Below are positions 26,756 to 35,735 of a stretch of 64,000 bases of DNA, one piece after another. The translations under genes were made by a program, and so were the position numbers. The stretch comes from Gemmatimonadota bacterium (GTDB taxonomy: Bacteria; Gemmatimonadota; Gemmatimonadetes; Gemmatimonadales; GWC2-71-9). The notes below the pieces were generated by a model. The model did not search any database. It was not told the origin of the DNA and was given only the letters and a program-made list of their open reading frames with translations. The stretch is taken from contig SHZU01000009.1 in assembly GCA_009692115.1 (NCBI GenBank), positions 1 through 64,000 on the forward strand, read 5' to 3'. Positions within the stretch are counted from its first letter, which is position 1. Every line of letters begins with the position of its first letter.

Positions 26756-29170
26756 ATGTCGTCACCCCGCTTCGCTCACGTCGCCCTGCCCCTCCCGTTG
26801 GCGACACCCTACACCTACGCGATTCCCGAGATCCTCGCCGACCGGATCGTGCCCGGGGCCCGGGTGGTGGTGCCGGTTCGTCGCCGCGAACTAGTCGGGA
26901 TCGTCGTGGGGATCGACGATGCCGCTCCCGAGATGACGGCCAAAGAAGTGCTGGTGGCTCCCGACCTCGAACCGGCGTTGCCGGGTCCGCTCCTTAAGAC
27001 GGCCGAGTGGGTGGCGGGATACTACGGGGCTCCGATCGGCACCACGCTCAAGGCCATGCTTCCTGCCTCACTTTGGGGTGAGTCGGAGGTATTCCTCTCG
27101 CTTCGACGGGGTGCCCGGGTCGGGGGCGGCACGGCTGGAGCCTTGGCGGAGTGGTTGGAGCGGCGCGGGGGGCGGGCGTCGATCCGGATGGCGGAGCGGG
27201 CGCTCAAGAAGCCGCTCTGGGCCGTCGCCGACCGACTCCAGCGGGTCGACGCCCTCACGATCGAGGTCGAACCGGCCACCACCGATGGGAACCGAGCTAC
27301 GTCCCGGGTCCTCGAATTGGTGGCTCGCCTCAATTTGCTCGAGCGGGACGAGCGCTTTGCCAGGAAACCCAAACAGCGCGCCCTCTACGAAGCCTTGGAA
27401 CAGGCCGAGGGCACGCTTGGACTGGATCAGATCCGGGACCGGATCAAGGTCAGCACCAGCGTCGTTGACGGGTTGGTTGCCGGGGGTCTGGCCCGTTTGG
27501 TTGACGTGGAGCGATATCGAGATCCGTTTGCCGACCACGAGATTTCGGTTCCGCCGCCGGAACTCACCGGGCCCCAGCGGTCGGCGGTCAGTGCCATCGA
27601 GGCGGTCGCCCCCGGCGATGGGGCGTTGGTGTTCGGGGTAACCGGCAGCGGGAAGACGCTGGTCTATCTCGAGGCGATTCGCCGGGCGGTTGAATCGGGT
27701 CATGGCGCCATCGTCTTGGTGCCGGAAATCGGCCTGACGCCCCAGACGGTGGCGCGAGTGCGGGGCGTTTTCGGGGACAAGGTCGCCGTGCTCCACAGTG
27801 CCTTGTCCGATGGCGAGCGGGCTGACGCCTGGCGGGCCCTTCGCCGGGGGGAGCGCTTGGTGGCGGTCGGCCCTCGCTCCGCGGTGTTCGCGCCGATTTC
27901 TCCGCTGGGCTTCGTGGTCGTGGACGAGGAGCACGAGGCGACCTACAAGAATGGCGAGGCGCCTCGCTATCATGCCCGCGACGTGGCTCGGGTTCGGTGC
28001 CGGCTCGAAGGAGCCAAGCTGATTCTCGGCAGCGCGACGCCGAGTCTCGAAAGTGCGGCCGAGGTCGGCGCCCGATTGACGATGATTCGGTTGCCCGACC
28101 GGGTCGGCTCCCGGCCGCTTCCGCCGGTCGAGCTGATCGACATGAAGACGGCTCCCCGGATTCGGGAGATCGGGAGTGTGCCGTGGAGTGAGGTGCTCGA
28201 TGCCGCCCTTCGGCAGACCGTGGCCCGGGGCGAGCAGGCGTTGCTGCTGCTCAATCGCCGGGGATACGCCGCGTTTCTCCAATGCCCGACCTGCGGCGAA
28301 GTGAAGATGTGCCCGCACTGCAGCATCTCGCTCACGGTCCATCGTTCGCCGGCGGGGCTCAAATGCCACTACTGTGGCTACACCGCGTCCCCCGATCCGA
28401 GTTGCGACAAGTGTGGCACGGCGGTGTCGCGGGCCCGGGGGATCGGCACCCAGCAAGTGGAACAGGTGGTGGCGGAGCGGGTGCCCGGCGCCCGGATTGC
28501 CAGGATGGATCTCGATACCACGGGCACCAAGTGGTCGCACCACCGGATCCTCGACCGGGTGGGGCGGGGCGAGGTCGACATTCTGATCGGGACCCAGATG
28601 GTGGCGAAGGGGATCGACTTTCCGAATGTGACGTTGGTCGGCGTCATCGATGCCGATACCGGTCTCCATCTTCCCGACTTCCGCTCGGCGGAGCGGACCT
28701 TTCAGTTGATCACCCAGGTAGCCGGGCGGGCGGGGCGGGGGCCCAAAGGCGGCCGAGTGTTGGTCCAGACCCAGAGTCCCGAACACCCGGCGTTACGGCT
28801 GGCGAGCCACCATGACACCGAGGGGTTTTGGGCGGCTGAGGGGGCGGCTCGGAAGGACCCTCCGTATCCGCCGGAGGTGTCGTTGGTGAACATTGTCCTC
28901 TCCGGCCCGAACGAAGCGGCGGTGTCGAGGGAGGCCGCCAAGGCCGCCAACTGGGTCGTGGCGCTGGCAGAGCGCCACGCGATTCCGGTCCTCGTGCTGG
29001 GCCCGGCGCCCTGTCCGATCGAGAAGGTCAAGGACCGGTTTCGGTGGCACTTCCTGATCAAGGGGCCCGCCGAGGCGTTAGGTAGAGTGGTGCGGTATGC
29101 GGCGACCCGGCTCGATGCCGGCCGGGAGGTTCGGCTGGCCATCGATCGCGATCCGGTCAGTTTGCTCTAA
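26756..29170 (+). CDS. priA: Primosomal replication restart helicase PriA
   Basis: A full-length 804-residue PriA. The N-terminal DNA-binding domain (FAHVALPLPLATPYTY) comes first, then Walker A GVTGSGKT near residue 295 and a DEEH helicase box near 390. A zinc-binding insert follows (residues about 510-555) with eight Cys in CPTCG, CPHC, CHYCG and CDKCG, and then the C-terminal helicase lobe with GTQMVAKGIDFPNV and QVAGRAGRG. It reloads the replisome at stalled forks. It ends directly against the convergent TonB-receptor gene, with no spacer. Confidence 0.97.
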   Translation: MSSPRFAHVALPLPLATPYTYAIPEILADRIVPGARVVVPVRRRELVGIVVGIDDAAPEMTAKEVLVAPDLEPALPGPLLKTAEWVAGYYGAPIGTTLKAMLPASLWGESEVFLSLRRGARVGGGTAGALAEWLERRGGRASIRMAERALKKPLWAVADRLQRVDALTIEVEPATTDGNRATSRVLELVARLNLLERDERFARKPKQRALYEALEQAEGTLGLDQIRDRIKVSTSVVDGLVAGGLARLVDVERYRDPFADHEISVPPPELTGPQRSAVSAIEAVAPGDGALVFGVTGSGKTLVYLEAIRRAVESGHGAIVLVPEIGLTPQTVARVRGVFGDKVAVLHSALSDGERADAWRALRRGERLVAVGPRSAVFAPISPLGFVVVDEEHEATYKNGEAPRYHARDVARVRCRLEGAKLILGSATPSLESAAEVGARLTMIRLPDRVGSRPLPPVELIDMKTAPRIREIGSVPWSEVLDAALRQTVARGEQALLLLNRRGYAAFLQCPTCGEVKMCPHCSISLTVHRSPAGLKCHYCGYTASPDPSCDKCGTAVSRARGIGTQQVEQVVAERVPGARIARMDLDTTGTKWSHHRILDRVGRGEVDILIGTQMVAKGIDFPNVTLVGVIDADTGLHLPDFRSAERTFQLITQVAGRAGRGPKGGRVLVQTQSPEHPALRLASHHDTEGFWAAEGAARKDPPYPPEVSLVNIVLSGPNEAAVSREAAKAANWVVALAERHAIPVLVLGPAPCPIEKVKDRFRWHFLIKGPAEALGRVVRYAATRLDAGREVRLAIDRDPVSLL

Positions 29171-31273
29171 TCAGCCGCCCCGTCCGACGCTCAGATCGAC
29201 CCCGACATACGCCCACCGTCCCGGAGCCGGTTCGAACACCCGGCCGCCGAACCCGTTTACGGTCGCCGCGGCCACGTACCGGCGGTCAAAGAGGTTGTTG
29301 ACGGCCACGAACGGCATGATGGTGGTTCGGCCGCCGCCGGTCTTGATCGGCCAGCGACTCTGGAGCCGGACCGACGTTACCCCCGCCTTCCAGCCGTCGA
29401 TCGGAATGGTGTTGCGGTCGTCGGCAAAGAACCGGGAAATGATTTGTTGGTCCCATTCCGCGGTGAGGATCCCGACCGTGGCCGTGCCGACGGCGCGGAC
29501 GACATGGCGGGGAATGCCGGGGACCTGGCGGCCGTTGAGGGTATCAATGGCGGCGCCGTTCTTGAGCACATACCGCTGATAGGTCGCATCGGTATGGTTG
29601 TAGACGAGTTGGATAGCGTGGCCCGCCGCCCGCCGCCAAGTTGCCCCGGCCTCGAGTCCCCGAATGACGAGGCGGGCGGCATTCTCGAAGAACGCCCGCC
29701 CGTCTCGCTCCCGGGTCTGGACCAGCGCATCGCGAATCGAGGAACGGTAGAGGGCCGCCGTGATCGCGACGGCGCCCCCGGTCCGAAACCCGAGTTCCGT
29801 CGTGACGGTCCGCTGCGGGCCGAGATCTCGATTGAAGCCGATGGTGCCGTTGGACTGGTTGACCAGTTCGGTCGTGGTTGGCGTTTCGAAGGCATTGGCC
29901 AGCGACCCGTAGACCGCACCGGACCGGCCAAAAGTGTAGCTCGCGGCGAGGCTCCCGCTGCCGCTGGCCATGGTCTTGGCGCCGCTCTGATCGACGCCAT
30001 CGAGGAGATACCGGTCGGCCACCTGGAACCGGATCCGGTCGTACCGCGTCGTGCCGGTGACCGTCAGGCGTTCCGTCGGCTCGAGGTGAAGGCTCAAGAA
30101 CGGTCCGATCTCGGTCACGGCTTCCCGCTGGTCGGCTACCGTGGTGTCGGTGGACACGCCGCCCCGGGCTCGTTGATTGAGGCGGTCGTCCCGCATCGTC
30201 TGGAAGTCGGCGCCGCCCGAGAGCCGGAGGCGTGCCGACAGACGGCGCTGGAGCGCGAACCGGGCGCCGCCGGCTTTCCGATCGATGGCGCTGTAGGTCC
30301 CGACCGCCGGCCCGGCCGGGCCAGGCGGGGCGGTGGCCAGGGGATTCGCGAGGTCGCGCCAGAGGCCGAAGACCGTTGCGTCGAAGGTGTTGCCGTTGCC
30401 GTCGGCTCGGGAGACCGTGAGACCGGCTTGGTGCTGGCGGACCGACTTGTCGGCCCCGCGGAGCAGGTTGTTGGCTGCGGCGCTGTCCGGATTGAGGAGC
30501 CACTCCGCTTGAGTCAGGGCCCCGGCGTTCTCCGCCCGGGGGCTGTCGGCGAGGTAATACCGGCCTTTGACGAGCCAGCGGCCGGCGACAATGCGGTTGA
30601 CCCCCAGGCTGAGTTGGGTGGTCAGGGTGCGACTCTGTTGCCGGGCCCAGCGGGATTGGAACCGGGTGACGCCAACGCTGCCGCTCCAGAGCCCAGCCAT
30701 GCCGGATAGCTGACCGGCCACCCGGCTGGTCCCGAAGCTCCCGGCCAAGGTTCGGAGCCGGGCCGCTGCCGGCTCAGTCGGGAGTGCGGAACTCAGGGCA
30801 ATGACGCCGCCGGCCGCGTTGCCGTAGAGGGCGGAGGAGGCCCCGATCAAGACCTCGGCCCGGTCCACCAATCCCAAGTCCACGTTGGTCAACTGGCTCT
30901 GCCCGTCGGGCAGGGTTTGCGGGATCCCGTCAAGCAGGATCTTGATGCCCCGGACCCCGAAATTGCCCCGAGCCCCGGCTCCCCGGATTGCCAGCCGCTG
31001 GTCGAGCGAGGGATTGAACCGGTTGGCCACGTAGATTCCCGGCAACCTGCCTAACGTTTCGTCGAGGCCGTTCTGGAGTTGCCCGCCCCGGAATGCGGTG
31101 CTGTCGATGACGCCGAGAGCGACCGGAGCCTTCTGGCGGGTCTCGGTCCCGCGGGTGACTCGGACTTCGAGCGGGTCGAGCCGAGTGACTGGGGTTGGAT
31201 CGCGCCGACCGGACGTGTCCTGGGGCGCCGCCACCAGGGCGGCCCCCGCCAGTATTCCCATAAACCCAAGCAT
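29171..31273 (-). CDS. TonB-dependent outer membrane receptor
   Basis: The start is taken at the ATG at 31273, giving 700 residues with a short signal peptide (MLGFMGILAGAALVAAP); upstream in-frame codons lack signal features. The plug domain follows with GLDETLGRLPGIYVANRFN, LDGIPQTLPDGQSQ and GASSALYGNAAGGVI, then a 22-strand-type barrel ending RWAYVGVDLS. The plug resembles siderophore/FecA-like receptors, but no ligand can be assigned. The C-terminus ends VGRGG after the last strand and lacks a terminal aromatic residue. No tonB or ABC importer lies nearby. Confidence 0.88.
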   Translation of the reverse strand: MLGFMGILAGAALVAAPQDTSGRRDPTPVTRLDPLEVRVTRGTETRQKAPVALGVIDSTAFRGGQLQNGLDETLGRLPGIYVANRFNPSLDQRLAIRGAGARGNFGVRGIKILLDGIPQTLPDGQSQLTNVDLGLVDRAEVLIGASSALYGNAAGGVIALSSALPTEPAAARLRTLAGSFGTSRVAGQLSGMAGLWSGSVGVTRFQSRWARQQSRTLTTQLSLGVNRIVAGRWLVKGRYYLADSPRAENAGALTQAEWLLNPDSAAANNLLRGADKSVRQHQAGLTVSRADGNGNTFDATVFGLWRDLANPLATAPPGPAGPAVGTYSAIDRKAGGARFALQRRLSARLRLSGGADFQTMRDDRLNQRARGGVSTDTTVADQREAVTEIGPFLSLHLEPTERLTVTGTTRYDRIRFQVADRYLLDGVDQSGAKTMASGSGSLAASYTFGRSGAVYGSLANAFETPTTTELVNQSNGTIGFNRDLGPQRTVTTELGFRTGGAVAITAALYRSSIRDALVQTRERDGRAFFENAARLVIRGLEAGATWRRAAGHAIQLVYNHTDATYQRYVLKNGAAIDTLNGRQVPGIPRHVVRAVGTATVGILTAEWDQQIISRFFADDRNTIPIDGWKAGVTSVRLQSRWPIKTGGGRTTIMPFVAVNNLFDRRYVAAATVNGFGGRVFEPAPGRWAYVGVDLSVGRGG

Positions 31274-31291
31274 GTCCGAAGGATAGCCTGC

Positions 31292-31321
31292 TTGATACCG
31301 AGTCGGGGGGTCCCCTACTTT
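31292..31321 (+). promoter_or_regulatory. Candidate promoter of the ornithine-cyclodeaminase-like operon
   Basis: TTGATA at 31292-31297 and TACTTT at 31316-31321 are 18 bp apart, just before the ATG at 31332. The -10 matches a CTA(A/C)(A/T)TT pattern found before several other transcription units in this window. Confidence 0.45.
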
Positions 31322-31331
31322 TAGCCTCCCA

Positions 31332-32411
31332 ATGACCGGCTCCTTGCCCGATTTTGCCCGGCCCCCCTTTGTCGGGGCACCCGAAGCCACCTTCGTCCCG
31401 GCTCCGTCGGACGGCGTCATGCCGGAGGACTTCTTCACGACGTCCAACCTCCCGACCTACGTCAAGGTCGGCGCCGACTGGATCATGCCGATGAGGCCCC
31501 GGATGGATGGGGTCATCGTCCGGCGAGGCTCCGGGCTCGAGACGGTCGAACCCCGAAAAGTCGTCCGGGGCGAGATGGTAGCGGTTGGCCTTGCCGAGGA
31601 CGGATCCCAGGGGGTGGTGGTCCACGGCGAGGGATTTCTGGGCGGGGTCGCGAGCGCCAACGAGTTCCGGTTCATGTCGACCGAAGTGAGCCGGGAGCGC
31701 CCGGTCAACTACGAAGAACTCGCCGAGCGGCTCGAGGCCGAACGCCGCCGGGGCGGCTATCTCGTGTGGGTGGTCGGGCCGGCCCTGGTCCATTCCCGGG
31801 CCCGGGCCGATTTCGAGTGGTTCATCGCCAACGGGTACGTCAACGCCGTGCTGGTCGGCAACGCGGTTGCGGTTCACGATATCGAGGCCGCCATCTTCGG
31901 CACGACGCTCGGGATGACCAGCACTGGGGAGGCGGCCGCCAGCGGGCACGGTCTCCATATGCGGGCCATCAACCGAATTCGGGCCGCGGGCTCGATCGAA
32001 GCGGCGGTCGGGCAGGGGATCGTGACCAACGGGATCATGTATGCCTTGGTGACCCGGGCGATTCCCTACGTGCTGGCCGGATCGATTCGGGACGATGGTC
32101 CGTTGCCCGGGGTGGTGGCCGATTCGACCCGGGCCCAGGACGCCATGCGGGAGCACACGGTCAAGGCCACCGGGGCGGTGTTCATCGCGACGGCGTTGCA
32201 CGCCATTGCGGTCGGCAACATGCTGCCAGCTTTCCACTGCCACCGGGGCGGCCCGGAACCGCTGATGACGATTTGTGTTGACCAGACCGAGTTCGTCGTG
32301 ACGAAACTCAAAGACCGGGGCACCCACCAAGCGTATGGCGTGGTGACGAATGCCCAGGATTTCATGCATGTCTTTCGCTACTACGTGGAGAAATGTCGCC
32401 ACTTACCGTGA
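31332..32411 (+). CDS. LOR/SDH-domain (TIGR00300-type) ornithine-cyclodeaminase-like enzyme
   Basis: A 359-residue protein of the LOR/SDH bifunctional-enzyme conserved-region family. Archaeal members were reported to act as ornithine cyclodeaminases, forming proline from ornithine. The family look is in FTTSNLPTYVKVGADWI near residue 36, MDGVIVRR, then a Rossmann-like part with GNAVAVHDIEAAIFGTTLG and the C-terminal TGAVFIATALHAIAVGNMLP. It overlaps the next small gene by 19 bp and probably leads an operon through ccdA. It is unrelated to the classical mu-crystallin-type cyclodeaminase. Substrate assignment is by family only. Confidence 0.75.
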   Translation: MTGSLPDFARPPFVGAPEATFVPAPSDGVMPEDFFTTSNLPTYVKVGADWIMPMRPRMDGVIVRRGSGLETVEPRKVVRGEMVAVGLAEDGSQGVVVHGEGFLGGVASANEFRFMSTEVSRERPVNYEELAERLEAERRRGGYLVWVVGPALVHSRARADFEWFIANGYVNAVLVGNAVAVHDIEAAIFGTTLGMTSTGEAAASGHGLHMRAINRIRAAGSIEAAVGQGIVTNGIMYALVTRAIPYVLAGSIRDDGPLPGVVADSTRAQDAMREHTVKATGAVFIATALHAIAVGNMLPAFHCHRGGPEPLMTICVDQTEFVVTKLKDRGTHQAYGVVTNAQDFMHVFRYYVEKCRHLP

Positions 32412-32794
32412 CACCGTCCGGCCCGGGCATCAGCGAAGGGTGGACCCGCCTGGTCGAGGCCATCGGCCTGGCCCTCCCGGTCGCCGAGATCGATGGCGTG
32501 TGGGTTTTCAAAACGATTCGTCACCAGGCCCGCGACTTCGGGACCGCCATTCTCTCGCGGATCGACGGCGACCGGCGGCGGATCTATACCGCGAGCTTCA
32601 TCCTCACGGTCAAAGGAAAGAGCCGGGGCCAGTTCGAATCGGCCATCGCCGAGGTCGGAAGTGGCCCGCTGGAGGCGTTGGCGGAGTTGCTGGCCTTGGT
32701 CCCCAAGCGATCCGAGGACGAGGAACCGCCGACGCCGACCCCGGCCGAGCGGTGGTTCCAGAAGGAGGCGGACGTCGTTGCTGACGTCGGCTGA
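32393..32794 (+). CDS. Hypothetical protein between OCD-like enzyme and Fur-family gene
   Basis: A 133-residue soluble protein with the central segment DGVWVFKTIRHQARDFGTAILSRIDGDRRR and an acidic Pro-rich end. No family was recognised. It overlaps the upstream gene by 19 bp and the downstream Fur-family gene by 17 bp, so its expression is tied to both. Codon use is like the neighbours, which supports a real gene. Confidence 0.65.
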   Translation: MSPLTVTPSGPGISEGWTRLVEAIGLALPVAEIDGVWVFKTIRHQARDFGTAILSRIDGDRRRIYTASFILTVKGKSRGQFESAIAEVGSGPLEALAELLALVPKRSEDEEPPTPTPAERWFQKEADVVADVG

Positions 32795-33263
32795 CGGCGC
32801 GCTCCTCGTCGAGCGGTTCCGGCGGTATCTCCGGGAGCGCCGGCTTCCGGTCACCCGGCAACGGGTGCTGGTGGCGGAGGTGTTGGTCGAAAGCCGGGAT
32901 CATCCGTCGGTCGAGGTCCTCCGGCGGCGCCTGGTCGAACGCGGCGAGCATGTCGGGTTGGCCACGCTCTACCGCACGGTCGAAGCGTTGGTCCAAAGCG
33001 GCCTGGTCCGCGAGCATGACTTCGGCGAAGGATTCAAACGCTACGAACCGTCGGAAGACCGGAGCGAGCATGCTCATCTCGTGTGCCGGCGGTGCGGCGC
33101 GGTGGTCGAATTCAGCAACGACCGGCTCGAACGGATGCTCCGAATGACGGCGGATGAACACCACTTCCAGTACGAACGGCATCGGGCCGAAATCCACGGT
33201 GTCTGCGCGGCGTGCCGGGGTCGTGACTTGGGCGGGATCGCTGGCCGCCGGGAGGTCTCGTGA
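32778..33263 (+). CDS. Fur-family metalloregulator
   Basis: A TTG start at 32778 is chosen because AAGGAGG at 32762-32768 sits nine bases upstream, giving 161 residues. The winged-helix part (RQRVLVAEVLVE, HVGLATLYRTVEALVQSGLV) is followed by HAHLVCRRCGAVVEF and the second pair CAAC, the structural CxxC zinc motifs of the family. It should repress genes when bound to Fe, Zn, Mn or peroxide-sensing metal; which one cannot be told. Being next to ccdA and an OCD-like enzyme gives no clear regulon. Confidence 0.85.
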   Translation: MLTSADGALLVERFRRYLRERRLPVTRQRVLVAEVLVESRDHPSVEVLRRRLVERGEHVGLATLYRTVEALVQSGLVREHDFGEGFKRYEPSEDRSEHAHLVCRRCGAVVEFSNDRLERMLRMTADEHHFQYERHRAEIHGVCAACRGRDLGGIAGRREVS

Positions 33264-33988
33264 GCGACGCCGTCGTTCTGGGACCGGTGGTGGCCTTTCT
33301 CGGGGGGATATTGAGCTTCCTCTCCCCCTGCGTGCTGCCGCTGGTCCCGTCCTACCTCGGATTCATCACCGGTTTTACGGTGGAGGAAATGGGGAACCGT
33401 CGCCGGCTCGCGATGATCCACGCCACGCTCTTCGTCGTCGGGTTCTCGCTGGTGTTCGTGCTGCTCGGTGCCAGTGCCACGGCGTTAGGCTCCGCCCTCC
33501 GGTTCTACAAAGAGTGGATCATGCGCGGGGGCGGGATCCTGATCATTTTCTTTGGCCTGTATTGTCTGGGGATCGTCAAGCTCGGGTTCCTGACTCAAGA
33601 GAAGCGTCTCCACCTGGAGCGGAAGCCGGTCGGCTATCTCGGATCGGTCTTGGTCGGGATCGCGTTTGGGGCCGGGTGGAGTCCCTGTATCGGCCCGATC
33701 CTGGGCGGCATTTTGAGCTTGGCCGCGACTGAGGCCGACCTGTCCCGCGGGATGACGTTGCTGGTTGCTTACTCGGCCGGCTTGGCCGTCCCGTTCTTGG
33801 TGGCCGCCTACGCGGTGGAGTCGTTTCTGGACTGGTTCCAGCGGTTCCGCCGCCATCTTGGACTGGTCCAAAAAATCAGCGGGGTTCTGCTCGTTGCCGT
33901 CGGGCTGTTGATCGCCACCGGCCAGTTCACCCGCCTGGCCGGCTATCTCCAGAAACTCACGCCGGACTTTCTGCTTCGGTGGATGTAG
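33260..33988 (+). CDS. ccdA: Cytochrome c biogenesis protein CcdA
   Basis: A 242-residue six-helix membrane protein starting at GTG 33260, overlapping the Fur-family stop by 4 bp. The two redox cysteines are in LSFLSPCVLPLVPSYLG and GAGWSPCIGPILGG. It moves electrons from cytoplasmic thioredoxin to periplasmic thiol proteins such as those that mature c-type cytochromes. Its 3' end overlaps the convergent ABC exporter by 32 bp. A second, DsbD-like paralogue lies at 50.1 kb. Confidence 0.92.
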   Translation: MSDAVVLGPVVAFLGGILSFLSPCVLPLVPSYLGFITGFTVEEMGNRRRLAMIHATLFVVGFSLVFVLLGASATALGSALRFYKEWIMRGGGILIIFFGLYCLGIVKLGFLTQEKRLHLERKPVGYLGSVLVGIAFGAGWSPCIGPILGGILSLAATEADLSRGMTLLVAYSAGLAVPFLVAAYAVESFLDWFQRFRRHLGLVQKISGVLLVAVGLLIATGQFTRLAGYLQKLTPDFLLRWM

Positions 33989-35717
33989 CGGATATGTGCT
34001 CGAGTTCCGTTTCGATGACCTGGGCTCGGACCAGGTCGGCGAAGCGGCCCTCGCGCTTCTGGAGCGCGTCGTAGGTTCCCCGCTCGACAATCCTGCCATG
34101 GTCGAGCACCACGATCTCGTGCGACAACCGGACCGCCGCCGCGCGGTGCGACACCACGAGGCAGGTCTTCCCCACCAGCGCTCCTCGCAATTGATTCAAG
34201 ATCGCAGCCTCGGTTTGGGCATCGAGGGCCGACATCGCGTCATCGAGCACGACGATCGGCGGGTCTTTGGCGAGCGCCCGGGCGATGGCAGCCCGCTGCT
34301 TCTGGCCGCCCGATAGATTGATGCCCCGCTCGCCCAGCATGGTGTCGGCTGGTACCTCGAGCTCGGCCACCCGGGCCGCGCGCTCAAAGCGCCCCTCGTC
34401 GGGGAGCCCGAGCAGGACATTGGCGCGGAGGGTATCGCTAAACAAGAACGTCTCCTGCGGCACGAAGCCGACCGCGTCACGAAGTTCCCGAAGGGTCAGC
34501 TGCCGGATGTCGACGCCGTCGATGGTGATCCGGCCCTGGTCGGGGTCATAGAGGCGAACCAGGAGCTCCATCAGGGCGGTCTTGCCGGCCCCGGTGCCGC
34601 CCACCACGCCTAACGATTGGCCGGCGGGGACGTCGACCGTCACATCCTGGAGCGCCCAGTCCCGGTCGGGGGCTCCGGGGTACCGAAACCAGACTCCTTC
34701 AAACCGGACGGCCCGGGCCGTCCGGTGCGGCGGCAGCCGGCGCGGGGCGGGGGGGTCGGCGATCGGATTCGGGGCCCGGAACACTTCGTTGATTCGGGAC
34801 ATTGCCGCCGAGCCCCGGAACCCGAGATTGATGGCCCAACCGAGGAACACCAGGGGCCAGATCAGCAGCGCCAAGTACACGAAGAAGCTGACGAACGTGC
34901 CGGTCGAGATGGTGCCGACCATGACCAGTCGGCCCCCGACCAGGAGCACGATGGCGGAACTGAGTCCCCCCATCAGCGACAGTGAGGGGTCGAGGGCAGC
35001 CTGGACCCGGGCCAGGACAAAATTCTTCTCGGCATATTCCCGGTTGAGCCGTGCGAAGGTGGCCGCCTCCGGCGTCTCCTGATTGTACGCCCGGACAATC
35101 CGGACTCCCGTGAGATGCTGACGGACGAACTCGCTGACCACGCCGAAATGATCCTGAATGGCCAGGGATCGTTGGTGAATCCGCCGGCCCAACCAGCCCT
35201 CCAACGCCGGGAGCGCCAGCAGCGGGACCAGCGCCAGGCCGGCCAGGGTTGGATGGACGGCAACCATGGCCGGCAGCAGAATGATGGCGCGGGTAATCGT
35301 GTCGATCACGTACATGAGCGCAGGACCGGCCACCATCCGGGCGGCCAAGAGGTCGTTGGTCGACCGGGCGATGAGATCGCCCATCGGGGTGCGATCGTAG
35401 TATGACGCCGGGAGGGCCATCAATTTCGAAAACAGATCGTTCCGAAGGTCGAACTCGACCCGGCGGCTCACGCTGTTGAGCAACTGACGCATGCCGTATC
35501 GCAGGAGGCCGCCGAGCACCGCGGCCCCGACTAGCAGGAGAGCGGCCCGCCGGGCCTGCCGGACCGGGTCGGGCCCGTCCAACGCATCGATGCCCTGAGC
35601 CAGGAATTTGGGGGCCAGGGTATTGAGCAGGTTGGACCCGATGACGCAGGCTAAGCCGGCGGCATAGGTGCCGGTGTATTTTTTGAGGTAGGGGCCAAGG
35701 GGCTTCAGTTCACGCAT
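33957..35717 (-). CDS. ABC transporter, fused permease and ATP-binding protein (exporter type)
   Basis: A 586-residue half-transporter. The N-terminal half has six membrane helices with the ABC type-1 exporter loop sequence; the ATPase from about residue 340 has Walker A GVVGGTGAGKTALMELL, signature LSGGQKQRAAIARAL, Walker B IVVLDDAMSALD and the switch His in VVSHRAAAV. It resembles MdlB/MsbA-type multidrug or lipid exporters and should work as a homodimer, since no partner gene is adjacent. The substrate is unknown. Confidence 0.9.
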   Translation of the reverse strand: MRELKPLGPYLKKYTGTYAAGLACVIGSNLLNTLAPKFLAQGIDALDGPDPVRQARRAALLLVGAAVLGGLLRYGMRQLLNSVSRRVEFDLRNDLFSKLMALPASYYDRTPMGDLIARSTNDLLAARMVAGPALMYVIDTITRAIILLPAMVAVHPTLAGLALVPLLALPALEGWLGRRIHQRSLAIQDHFGVVSEFVRQHLTGVRIVRAYNQETPEAATFARLNREYAEKNFVLARVQAALDPSLSLMGGLSSAIVLLVGGRLVMVGTISTGTFVSFFVYLALLIWPLVFLGWAINLGFRGSAAMSRINEVFRAPNPIADPPAPRRLPPHRTARAVRFEGVWFRYPGAPDRDWALQDVTVDVPAGQSLGVVGGTGAGKTALMELLVRLYDPDQGRITIDGVDIRQLTLRELRDAVGFVPQETFLFSDTLRANVLLGLPDEGRFERAARVAELEVPADTMLGERGINLSGGQKQRAAIARALAKDPPIVVLDDAMSALDAQTEAAILNQLRGALVGKTCLVVSHRAAAVRLSHEIVVLDHGRIVERGTYDALQKREGRFADLVRAQVIETELEHISATSTEAESPA

Positions 35718-35735
35718 CTAGAGGAGGAGTGAGGC

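Noticed and set aside
27068-28786. Long reverse-strand open frame opposite priA (572 codons)
   Set aside because: It lies entirely within priA, has no recognisable domain, and reflects the absence of stops in high-GC antisense DNA.
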